In this document: one piece after another, positions 53,716 to 61,201 of the stretch
How positions within the stretch are numbered: position 1 is the first letter of the stretch
Layout of the letters: each line of letters begins with the position of its first letter
From: Luteolibacter yonseiensis
GTDB taxonomy: Bacteria; Verrucomicrobiota; Verrucomicrobiia; Verrucomicrobiales; Akkermansiaceae
Reading direction: 5' to 3'
DNA: 64,000 nucleotides
Assembly (NCBI RefSeq): GCF_016595465.1
Contig: NZ_JAENIK010000013.1
Coordinates: 248,001-312,000 of the forward strand
The notes under the pieces: model-generated
What the model was told of the DNA's origin: nothing
Seen by the model: the letters and a program-made list of their open reading frames with translations, nothing else
Databases searched by the model: none
Made by a program: the position numbers and the translations under genes

Positions 53716-54128
53716 GGATGTTCTCTGAAGGCCGCTGCTGGATCGCATCGACCTCCATGTGGATGTCCCGATCGTCGACTTTCGGGAACTTTCGTCGGAC
53801 ACGAACATCGCTGAGAGATCCGCCACGGTCCGCGAGTGCGTGGCGGCCGCACGCGGCATTCAGCGCGAGCGATTCGAAAAAACGACACATTTCACAAATG
53901 CCGCCATGGGGGCCCGTCAAGTGCGTCAGTATTGCCGGCTGGACAGCGGAAGCACGGGCCTACCTCGAACACCCCATGAAGCAGATGAATTTCTCCACCC
54001 GCGCCCACGACAGCATCCTCAAGGTCGGCCGCACACTGGCGGATCTTGGCGGCTCTCCCGACATCCGACCCAACGATATTCTGGGAGCGATCCAATACAG
54101 GTCGCTGGACCGGAAGCTGTTTGCGTGA
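53716..54128 (+). pseudogene. C-terminal remnant of a YifB/ComM-type Mg-chelatase-like ATPase
   Basis: Three frames must be joined to read the C-terminal part of the YifB family: LLDRIDLHVDVPIVDFREL, then ATVRECVAAARGIQRERF and TNAAMGARQVRQYC, then MKQMNFSTRAHDSILKVGR, TLADLGGSPDIRPNDIL and AIQYRSLDRKLFA. Breaks lie near 53,733 (a missing C) and about 53,945 (an extra G). The AAA ATPase core upstream is absent. YifB/ComM assists branch migration in natural transformation. Only this tail remains, directly behind the DNA-binding-repeat gene, so it is non-functional here. Confidence 0.8.
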
Positions 54129-54276
54129 ATCGCCAGACTGCAAATCAACATTTCACGGAAAGCTTGGTGGATTGCCCTAAGGCCCAGGCGAGAGAATATC
54201 GTTCCGGAAACCCTCGCCGCTCGCCGAGATCCGTAGCAAATTCGATAGCTTCACGCCTCCCTGCCGTAAGGCTACT

Positions 54277-54719
54277 TCAGGGTGGAGCGATCCGTGCTCT
54301 CCGAGGTGAAAGACATCCTCCGGAATCTGGAACGTCACCCAGCAGAGTTCGGATCCGGTCCAAATATCGCGGGGTAATCTGGTGCTCGTTCCTCTCCCAG
54401 CTTGACCAAGTGGCCGGGTCGACATCCGCGAGGGAGGCGGCATCCCTGACCCTGAGACCCCTCAACCGGCGGAAGGAGACTAGCTCCTCGGCTAGCGAAG
54501 AAGGTTCCGGATATGGATCGTAGCCGACGAATGCGATGACCTCCTGCACTGGTGAACGAGTGGGGCGTTGCGGTGGTTCTCCCAATTCCACACTGTCTCT
54601 TTCGACACGCCGAGGATCTCTGCGACCTCCGACTGCTCGAGCCCGCGCCGCAGTCGGACAGCCCGAATGTGGTCGCCAACTGTTTCGACCTTGAGCGGAT
54701 AAGCCTTCGGGAGCGGCAT
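54277..54719 (-). pseudogene. XRE-type regulator with two HTH domains and a single-base frameshift
   Basis: The start MPLPKAYPLKVETVGDHIRA leads into a Cro/C1-type helix-turn-helix (RRGLEQSEVAEILGVSKETV, WNWENHRNAP). In the next frame the sequence continues RSPVQEVIAFVGYDPYPEPS, SLAEELVSFRRLRGLRVRDA, ASLADVDPATWSSWERNEHQ, a second HTH-like unit, ending at 54,277. The halves belong to one known type of about 145-residue regulator. One C is missing in a C run on the coding strand (54,561-54,566), so the gene is broken unless the consensus is wrong. Confidence 0.75.
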
Positions 54720-54972
54720 TCCCGCGCTCAGAATCACATTGTAAATTGTATTCGCCAAGATAACGGTGTGTCTAACCGTGCTAGGTCTCACCCGAGATCC
54801 CAAGCCCCAACCGGGCTTGAGCCCGACCAGAGAATTGACTCGCTCTCCTGAACGCATGCGGCCACCGCAGTCGCGACGGGCTGGTCGAGAGTGGTATGTC
54901 CAAGGTCCGGCGGCGGAACTCAGCACCAGGGATCGGATAGGACCCGATCAAACTCGATGATGATTTCATCTG

Positions 54973-55473
54973 TCAATCGGGAGCGTGACGCCGCCTCGCG
55001 GCACTGACCGATGATATGGAGCAACCCAAACTCTTCGCAATATCGATCGTTCTCATGGTCCAGTCCACCTTTTTCCACGTTTCGGATGGAATGGCCAGTC
55101 GGTGGAACCGGATCGTATGCGGTGCGTGTTTCCTGCGTGCGATGGATACCGCGACGCCGCTGAGGCCAAGTTTCTTCGCTATCTCAGACGTTGACTGGCT
55201 CCAGTCCACCGTGGCCCAGTCTATTCTATTCAGGGGCACTCTGCCATCCGTGATACTCCACCCTTTCCAAGCTCTCGTCTTTCCCTGACGCACGTTGGAG
55301 AGTCCCGCCGTGGCATTACAGTAGGTGCTCCCTTGGCCTCGTTTGGCTTTCCTGCGCTTCCAGGTCACATCCTCTGGCGCAAACAGATGCGGATTTTCAC
55401 GCACGAAGTGCGCAAGATTGTAAGCATTATGGCAGCTTCCGTCGGGGGCGGTCAGATTCCAACTTTTCATCAT
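54973..55473 (-). CDS. DNA-binding-repeat protein of an uncharacterised family, copy 2
   Basis: A 166-residue basic protein closely similar to the protein at 53,255-53,710: WNLTAPDGSCHNAYNLAHFV, RENPHLFAPEDVTWKRRKAK, CNATAGLSNVRQGKTRAWKG, IDWATVDWSQSTSEIAKKLG. It keeps a second helix-turn-helix repeat that copy 1 lacks in recognisable form (WKKVDWTMRTIDIAKSLGCS, SVSAARRRHAPD). The first repeat ends in ARRKHAP and the second in ARRRHAP, so the unit is itself duplicated. It is in the opposite orientation to copy 1, with the yifB and XRE remnants between them. The N-terminal module resembles those of homing endonucleases but no nuclease domain is present. Function unknown. Confidence 0.7.
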   Translation of the reverse strand: MMKSWNLTAPDGSCHNAYNLAHFVRENPHLFAPEDVTWKRRKAKRGQGSTYCNATAGLSNVRQGKTRAWKGWSITDGRVPLNRIDWATVDWSQSTSEIAKKLGLSGVAVSIARRKHAPHTIRFHRLAIPSETWKKVDWTMRTIDIAKSLGCSISSVSAARRRHAPD

Positions 55474-55839
55474 CGGGGGAGGAATGTGCTACCTTCCTTC
55501 ACGCATTTTCCGGATTTGACAATTCAAAAGATTGAAGTCGCGCAGTATTCGAGGACGTCGTTGATGGGTTCGCTGATGAATGTTCACATGAGCTCATTCC
55601 CGACCTGCAAACCACCAGTCCCGACGAAATTGAACTTGAACGGACTTGCCTGAAAAAATCGTTGAAGAGCGGTCCCGACATGGCTCTAACGGGCCGGGCT
55701 GGAGATATTTTCACCAGCACGTTTCCCCCCACTTGCGCGGCTCAATCGGGCAGGCTTGCCCCCAATTATCTAGAACTCTGAAATTCCCTGTTTACCATGT
55801 GCTAAACCGTCCAATACGTCGCATCACCACTCTCCGGGA
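55474..55839. other. Gene-poor stretch
   Basis: 366 bp. A plus-strand frame of about 78 codons (around 55,540-55,780) has protein-like composition (ELIPDLQTTSPDEIELERTC) but no start codon near its beginning, so it may be the relic of a gene. Nothing else can be supported. Confidence 0.35.
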
Positions 55840-56025
55840 TCACACGGAATCCACCTCGATTTCTATTACCGCACAACGGATGTAGTCGACGCCCATGATT
55901 TCCAGTTCCCGAGTGCCGCGGAAGTTTGGAGAGTGAAGCACGCTCCCTCCGCGACAATCCACGAACTGAACGATGATTGGTCTTGGCCCTTGCAAGAGCC
56001 GGCGTGCTCTCCGGAGACGGGTCAT
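55840..56025 (-). CDS. Small protein translationally coupled to the SRAP gene
   Basis: A 61-residue frame starting MTRLRRARRLLQGPRPIIVQ and continuing FVDCRGGSVLHSPNFRGTRE, LEIMGVDYIRCAVIEIEVDS. Its ATG overlaps the stop codon of the SOS-peptidase gene by four bases (ATGA), the usual sign of coupling, which is the main reason to call it. The beta-rich composition fits a small folded domain. No family recognised. Confidence 0.45.
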   Translation of the reverse strand: MTRLRRARRLLQGPRPIIVQFVDCRGGSVLHSPNFRGTRELEIMGVDYIRCAVIEIEVDSV

Positions 56026-56654
56026 TCGAACAATTCACCCTGTTCCAGGGTTTTCCTTTTCAGAAAGTTTTCCGCCTGTGTGTAGGTGAGGGCGGCTGCC
56101 GAAGGGCCGAAATCTTGCAGATCACCAGCAAGGTATGGAGGGATCTGTTCGTCGGTCAGCACCGCTGGCATACGGTCATGGACGAGCTTCATCATGGCGT
56201 TCGGCAGGGTGGTGATCATGGAGTAGCATTCGCCGTGTTCTGCATGATGCTGCCAAATCCCTGCAATCCAGATTGTGTCCGGGTGCTGACGGACAAAACG
56301 CAGGGGCACTTTTTTCGCAGCAACCTCGACCCATTCATAGAATGCAGCCGCAGGAATGATGCAGCGGCGCTTCTGGAACGCTTCGTCCCACGGCCAGCCT
56401 TTCAGCTTGTCTTCGCGGGAATTGACAACGTTTTTCATCCGCGGCTCTGCTCCCAGCACCGCAGATTTGACCGGTGTGGGAATTCCCCACCGCATCTCCC
56501 TCAGTGATCCGTCAGGCATGATCACTGGTGCGATTTGTGTGGGGCGGATGATGCGGATTTCCGCGTCGGACAGCAGTCGGGCTACATCCCGAACATCCAC
56601 TTGGGTGAGAGACTTTCCCAGTTGTCTCGGATTGAGCTCGTAACCCGTGCACAT
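56022..56654 (-). CDS. SOS response-associated peptidase (YedK/HMCES family)
   Basis: A 210-residue SRAP-domain protein. The key residues are present: Cys2 in MCTGYELN, the Asn of NSREDKL, the Glu of AAAFYEWVEV, and the His of VHDRMPAVL. Supporting segments are RWGIPTPVKSAVLGAEPRMK, RRCIIPAAAF and IWIAGIWQHHAEHGECYSMI. After removal of the initiator Met, Cys2 forms a stable crosslink with abasic sites in single-stranded DNA, protecting them from strand breakage. It sits in a region with Ku and other repair genes. A decayed relative lies at 43,291-43,701. A 61-residue gene overlaps its end. Confidence 0.92.
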   Translation of the reverse strand: MCTGYELNPRQLGKSLTQVDVRDVARLLSDAEIRIIRPTQIAPVIMPDGSLREMRWGIPTPVKSAVLGAEPRMKNVVNSREDKLKGWPWDEAFQKRRCIIPAAAFYEWVEVAAKKVPLRFVRQHPDTIWIAGIWQHHAEHGECYSMITTLPNAMMKLVHDRMPAVLTDEQIPPYLAGDLQDFGPSAAALTYTQAENFLKRKTLEQGELFE

Positions 56655-57050
56655 GGCTCAGCTCCTGCGGACCCACGCATCGCCTTCACCATCCTCGATT
56701 GGCACCTTTATCAGTTCAAAATCTCCAGGCGGAGGGGGGGATGTTTTGGCAGTGCCGGGAGGCACCAACACGTAATCACCGACACCACATTCCTCGAAAC
56801 TTTCACAGGCACTCATATAGGGACGAAAACACGATTCCGCGCCAGGTCAAATCGGCTTAGTAATTATTTTCGTTCTACACTGACGGGGACCGCTCTACCG
56901 TGGAGACGCGAAGATCCATGCGTGCGACTCTTGCCGCGTGTCAACTTTTTCACCTATCTGCTCCGCCATGCCCCATCGCCGTGACCAGATGGTTGAGGCC
57001 CGCTGCTACGGCTTCGCGGATTCCATCAACATCCTCTCGCTCTGGACCAC
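56655..57050. other. Gene-poor stretch upstream of the SRAP gene
   Basis: 396 bp that includes the SRAP promoter. Frames here have no homology. Nothing else was identified. Confidence 0.35.
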
Positions 57051-57431
57051 CTACCCGGCGATATCGCGCTGAATGGCGGCGTGGCCTCCAGGCATCAAAT
57101 TTGACGCGGAAGGAATTTCAGAATTCTCGAGAACTTTCAGCGGTGGCAGTGAAGGAAACCGGGCCGAAATTTCCCAGCGCAAGGCCCTTTTGACAATGAC
57201 CCGCTCACGCGTGAAAAGCCCGAAGCTTGACACCCCCCGGTTTCGTCCCATCCCGCTCGCCCCCGTCCCTCCGAACGGCAGCTCTTCCCCGGCAACATGT
57301 ACCACCACATCGTTGACGCATACCGCACCCGAACGCAGTTCCGTTCGGATCCGTGCGACCACCTGGGGATCCTTGGTGAAGGGGTAGATCGCAAACGATT
57401 CCGGATTTTTCCTGATCTTGTCAATCGCCTC
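57051..57431 (-). pseudogene. C-terminal remnant of an aldehyde dehydrogenase
   Basis: From 57,431 leftward the frame reads EAIDKIRKNPESFAIYPFTK, DPQVVARIRTELRSGAV, CVNDVVVHVAGEELPFGGTG, ASGMGRNRG and ends in a divergent tail. These are the last about 100 residues of an aldehyde dehydrogenase (the GE-LPFGG-x-G-x-SG-x-G signature). The catalytic Cys/Glu part is missing. Its 5' end abuts, without a spacer, the N-terminal fragment of a desaturase-like flavoprotein, so the two were joined by a deletion. There is no start codon, so it is non-functional. Confidence 0.75.
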
Positions 57432-57433
57432 CT

Positions 57434-57527
57434 GTCATCCCGGCCGTAAGTCCTCCGGGCCCGGCACCCACAATGATAATTCGCTTCGCTCCCGTTTGAA
57501 TGATTCCGCCCTCTCGTTAGAGTCCAT
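57434..57527 (-). pseudogene. N-terminal fragment of a phytoene-desaturase-like flavoprotein
   Basis: A start ATG at 57,527 (MDSNERAESFKRE) and, in the adjacent frame, KRIIIVGAGPGGLTAGM form the first about 30 residues of a CrtI/CrtN-like desaturase: the FAD Rossmann loop with G-x-G-P-G-G-L. A one-base frame change separates the two parts, and the sequence then passes straight into an aldehyde dehydrogenase tail. Other flavoproteins share this loop, so the subfamily is a best guess. Confidence 0.5.
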
Positions 57528-57765
57528 TGCAACTCTCCGCAACGTGGAAAATCGATGAAGCAAGCAACTATCGGCCCCTTTCCCACCGTCGAAGACCGTA
57601 TCGTTTGAGAAAAGTCTGTTTCCGCAGCCATGAAACATTGCGCAAATCGAGAAAGAGGATTGCGAAATGCTTCCTGCCGAATATCGAAAAACCCATCAAT
57701 CCTTCGTAACTGACTGATTTTTCTAGATCCGTGGGGTGGGAACATCAACTGCTCAGGGAAACTGC

Positions 57766-58086
57766 ATGAAGACCCAATCCTTGTGCTTATTATGCGTCGT
57801 CTCCTTCCTGACCATCTCTTGTCAACGCGAGGATACCAACCTCGGCTACGAGGAGAGAAAAAAACTGCCCGCGGAAGTTAACAAGAATGCCACGCAGCCT
57901 TCTCCCGGCACGGGCACATCACAGACTGATGGCGGAACACGCAGCGATTACAAGCCTACCACCGGGCCGGGAGGACAGGTCGAAACCAGTCCCGCCACAC
58001 CGCCCAGCGGGACAAATCCGGCTCCATCCAATCCCAACGTGACTTCGCCGCCGAATGCGACTCCCCACCGCACCACCCAGCCTTGA
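57766..58086 (+). CDS. Small lipoprotein with a Pro/Thr/Gly-rich tail
   Basis: A 106-residue protein with a lipoprotein signal: MKTQSLCLLCVVSFLTISCQ, lipobox TISC near residue 20. The mature part is charged at first (REDTNLGYEERKKLPAEVNK) and then low-complexity Pro/Ser/Thr/Asn-rich (GGQVETSPATPPSGTNPAPS). It is probably anchored in the outer or inner membrane by its lipidated Cys. No enzymatic domain is present. The ATG at 57,766 is preferred because earlier codons would precede the signal with hydrophilic residues. Confidence 0.7.
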   Translation: MKTQSLCLLCVVSFLTISCQREDTNLGYEERKKLPAEVNKNATQPSPGTGTSQTDGGTRSDYKPTTGPGGQVETSPATPPSGTNPAPSNPNVTSPPNATPHRTTQP

Positions 58087-58328
58087 TATTTTTGATGCCG
58101 ATCTCACGAAGGAAGCAAGTCGGCTTGGTTTACCATTTTTGGGCGGCCAGCAAGGCTAATTCGCCGCCCTCGGGATACAGCAGTTCCCGAGTAGCGGCAC
58201 ACAATCGTTGCGTACGTGAAGGGTCCACAAACGCCTACGCTCATCTGGGAAAATTGCTATGAAGATACGGGAATGGCGATCTCAGAATCCGTTCCTCGGT
58301 CACTGCGATCCCAACTACAGAGACTCGA

Positions 58329-58910
58329 TCAACGGCGACGGCGGCGCGCGCCCAGCGCCATGCCGGCTAACGCGAGGACCGCGAGTGTTGTAGGCTCGGG
58401 CACTGAAGTAGGAACGTCGTTGAAGACAAAATTGTCGAATTTCGATTCGCCATACTGAGTCGAGGTGCTGAGCGTTACAGAGGAGAGATCGTCCCACTTG
58501 GGGCCAGACAGATCGGGTGGGGAAAATAAATTGAAGGTTGTGGAGTCTCCACGGTTGGTAGTGAGCGTCCAGTCGCCGTAGCCGTCGGTGCGGGTGAAGC
58601 CGATGAAGTCGAAGTTTCCTCCACTTGCGAGGGAGAAGACGACGGTCCGGGTGGAGCCGTTACCGCCGAAGTCTTTGAGATTGAGCTCGCTCTTCGGGGC
58701 GAGGGTGACCTCATAGGTGCCAGCGATGGAGACGAGCTTGATTCCGTCTTCTGTGATAAGCGTGCTGGTGCCGACGCCATAGCCGAGACCGGCATTGTCG
58801 CTGAAGTCGAGCACGAGATTCGCGGCCGAAGCGGGGATGTTCAGGAGGAGACCAAAACCGGTGATCGCAAGGATAGCACCGGCGGACAATGGGCGACTGG
58901 TGGGAAGCAT
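58329..58910 (-). CDS. PEP-CTERM sorting-domain protein, copy A
   Basis: A 193-residue exported protein. The signal peptide is MLPTSRPLSAGAILAITGFG; the mature part is beta-rich (TSTLITEDGIKLVSIAGTYE, RTDGYGDWTLTTNRGDSTTF); the C-terminus is the sorting signal VPEPTTLAVLALAGMALGAR followed by Arg residues, where the short motif, a hydrophobic helix and a basic cluster direct cleavage by an exosortase. The exosortase gene is not in the window. The ATG at 58,910 starts the signal; an upstream in-frame stretch does not resemble a signal. Confidence 0.88.
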   Translation of the reverse strand: MLPTSRPLSAGAILAITGFGLLLNIPASAANLVLDFSDNAGLGYGVGTSTLITEDGIKLVSIAGTYEVTLAPKSELNLKDFGGNGSTRTVVFSLASGGNFDFIGFTRTDGYGDWTLTTNRGDSTTFNLFSPPDLSGPKWDDLSSVTLSTSTQYGESKFDNFVFNDVPTSVPEPTTLAVLALAGMALGARRRRR

Positions 58911-59249
58911 ATGGGATGTTATTTTCAAATGGTTGATGACTTGATGTGTTTCGTGTCGATGGGAGTTGTATACAGATAACTGAAAGTGACTGTGATCGCA
59001 TCTTCCGCCTCGGCTAGACACTGGCAAACCAATGAGGGAGAGAGGAAGAGCGGCGCTTCGGAAAAATCATGACCGAAGTGCAGAGGGTATCACCCGGCCC
59101 GGCAAATCCCAAAGCTTCGGCTCCGGTGGAACTGGAATAGAATCCGCTGAAACTGGTTTGGCACGACGTCCTTTTCCCTTCACTAGAATCCCGGAGTGAA
59201 CGCTCTCGATTTCCGCCGTTGCATCAAGGATGCGACGCAACGAGTTCCC
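58911..59249. other. Intergenic region between two PEP-CTERM genes
   Basis: 339 bp on the same strand between the stop of one PEP-CTERM gene and the start of the other; it should hold the promoter of copy A. No dyad or open frame of note. Confidence 0.4.
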
Positions 59250-59834
59250 TCAGCGACCGCGACGGCGGATGCCGATGGTGCCGAGGGCGCAAACGGCCAG
59301 CAGCCCGCTGACACCCGGTTCCGGGACGTTGGCAAGGAATCGGATTTCCTCTCCGTTCGAAGCGACATAAACCACCAGAGGAGTTGCCAGGCCACTGACG
59401 CCGACTTGCTCCAAGGTGAAACCTGGCCAGACGAAAGTTCCGGTCGGAGCATAGGTGCTCCCAGGAACGGCATCAAAGGCGGTGTAGAGACTCCCTCTGT
59501 CAAAGCCGAATGACTTCGTGCCTATGAACTGTGGCTCAGGGTACTGGAGGAGGTTTACAAAACCTGGATTGCTGCCGCCGGTATAGTGATCGTATGAGGG
59601 ACTGCCCACGACATGAACATACAATATCGCCTCCCCCCTGCCGACATAGCGGAGGAAGCCGCCGCCAACATCATTCGCGGCGGGTGCGGCAGGAAGGATG
59701 ATGGAGCCGCTGATGACGCCGACAGTATCCGTCCCGTTGTAGCTGAAAGTGATCGTGATGGCGGCCTTGGCCTGGGGCAGGGCAAGGGCAAGACCGGTGA
59801 GGGCAAGAGGAAAGCAGAGCTTGGGAAAGAACAT
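59250..59834 (-). CDS. PEP-CTERM sorting-domain protein, copy B
   Basis: A 194-residue exported protein with the signal peptide MFFPKLCFPLALTGLALALP and a C-terminal PEP-CTERM signal NVPEPGVSGLLAVCALGTIG ending in Arg-rich residues. The mature part is beta-rich with many Gly and Tyr residues (YVGRGEAILYVHVVGSPSYD, FGFDRGSLYTAFDAVPGSTY). It is unrelated in sequence to copy A except in the sorting signal. It could be a structural or surface matrix protein. The ATG at 59,834 gives a clean signal; a second in-frame ATG lies 10 codons upstream. Confidence 0.85.
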   Translation of the reverse strand: MFFPKLCFPLALTGLALALPQAKAAITITFSYNGTDTVGVISGSIILPAAPAANDVGGGFLRYVGRGEAILYVHVVGSPSYDHYTGGSNPGFVNLLQYPEPQFIGTKSFGFDRGSLYTAFDAVPGSTYAPTGTFVWPGFTLEQVGVSGLATPLVVYVASNGEEIRFLANVPEPGVSGLLAVCALGTIGIRRRGR

Positions 59835-60145
59835 GCCGGGATTGCAGAGGGTAACGCCCGTCATGCCAAATCCGAAGACCTCACCTCCGGTGGAACTGGA
59901 GGAAAATCCGTTGAAACTGGCTTGGTGCCGTTGGCCCGCGCTGCCAATCCCCCATTTCGTCCGCCGGTGGAAGAACGCGGGTTGACTTCTGAGCGGGAGA
60001 ACCCTGCACTGCGGCGGAAAGGTGGATGGGGATAATGCTCGGGAATCGTGAGTTGTCTTCCCAGACGACTGGCCTCTTGCCCTAACAGAAAATGACAATT
60101 TAGATCCCGGCATTGGAAGAAATGGAGGGAAGGACTTCAACAGCA
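59835..60145. other. Divergent intergenic region between PEP-CTERM copy B and the LytS-like kinase
   Basis: 311 bp that must hold promoters for both directions. It contains an unsupported minus-strand extension of the copy B frame. No clear regulatory dyad was found. Confidence 0.4.
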
Positions 60146-61201
60146 ATGAAACGATTTTTTTCCCAGCCCCCCCTTTTCTGGCGGCTGCAGATTCTCGGAT
60201 GGAGCGCCGTCGCTGTTTTTAATTTCATCACCCGGGTCGCCTTCTGGAATGATGTGAATCAGGCGCTGGTCCTGACACTTGTGCTGGAGCCGCTGTATTT
60301 CATCATCACATCCGGCATGCGGCTCGTTTACCGGCGTGTGGATCACCGGCATGGTGGGATGCCAAAACTGGCGATGTTGGTTCTCGTGTTCAGCTCCGTG
60401 GGGGCGGGGCTTCAGATACTGGTGGGTGACGTGGTGCGCGGCATCCTCGTGAACGGGGGTTCGGCAGCGACGGAAGGTCGTTACGGAGTGCGGGCGGCAT
60501 TCTGCATCATGGTGCTGGCAGGATGGAGCCTTGCTTATTTCTGGCTGAAGGCGGAGCTCGCCGCCCGCCGCGAGAGGGAACGCAGGCTGGCGGTGGAGAG
60601 CTCGGCGCAAAGATCCGAATTGGAGGTCCTCCGGCTGCAGCTCAATCCACACTTCCTCTTCAATTCGTTGAACAACATCTACACGGAAGTCTCCGAGCGG
60701 CCCCAGATCGCTTCGAAGATGATCCTCCAGCTTGCGAAGTACCTCCGCTATTCCCTGGATCATCAAGGAGAGATGTTGGTGCCGCTGGATCATGAGATCA
60801 TGGCGGCGAAAAGCTATCTGGACATCGAGGCGGGGCGGTTCAGCGACCGGCTGCGGATTTCGATCAACGCCCCATCAACGGGGCGGATGCTCAAGGTCCC
60901 TTGTTTCCTGCTGCAGCCGCTGGTGGAAAATGCGGTGAAGCATGGGCTGAACACCAGCCCGCCGCCATGGGAACTTTCCTTGGATATCCGACACGAGGAA
61001 GGGCTGCTGTCGATCCGGGTGACGAACAGCGGCGCTCTGGCAGCTGATTGGGAAACGCGGAACACCACGGCAACGGGGATTGCGAATTTGAGACGCCGGC
61101 TGGCCCTGCATTATCCCGGCCGGAACCAATTCCGCATGGTGGATCAAGGCGGGCTAGTTGCAGCTGAACTGATTTTGGAGGGTGTGGCATGCCCGGTGTG
61201 A
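60146..61201 (+). CDS. LytS/YehU-like membrane histidine kinase
   Basis: A 351-residue sensor kinase. Several transmembrane segments lie in the first 145 residues (ILGWSAVAVFNFITRVAF, ALVLTLVLEPLYFIITSG, LAMLVLVFSSVGAGLQILVG, AAFCIMVLAGWSLAYFWL), followed by a coiled linker. The phosphoacceptor His lies in LRLQLNPHFLFNSLNNIY, the hallmark of the His_kinase family of LytS type, and the ATPase has LLQPLVENAVKHGLN and TATGIANLRRRLALHY. An upstream ATG at 60,122 is also in frame; the one chosen directly precedes the first helix after an AGGGAAGG sequence. It overlaps the LytTR regulator gene by 13 bases, so they form one two-component system. Confidence 0.93.
   Translation: MKRFFSQPPLFWRLQILGWSAVAVFNFITRVAFWNDVNQALVLTLVLEPLYFIITSGMRLVYRRVDHRHGGMPKLAMLVLVFSSVGAGLQILVGDVVRGILVNGGSAATEGRYGVRAAFCIMVLAGWSLAYFWLKAELAARRERERRLAVESSAQRSELEVLRLQLNPHFLFNSLNNIYTEVSERPQIASKMILQLAKYLRYSLDHQGEMLVPLDHEIMAAKSYLDIEAGRFSDRLRISINAPSTGRMLKVPCFLLQPLVENAVKHGLNTSPPPWELSLDIRHEEGLLSIRVTNSGALAADWETRNTTATGIANLRRRLALHYPGRNQFRMVDQGGLVAAELILEGVACPV

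Noticed and set aside
38900..57530. Insertion sequence as the cause of the gene debris
   Set aside because: No transposase motif, terminal inverted repeats or target duplications were found in the zone.
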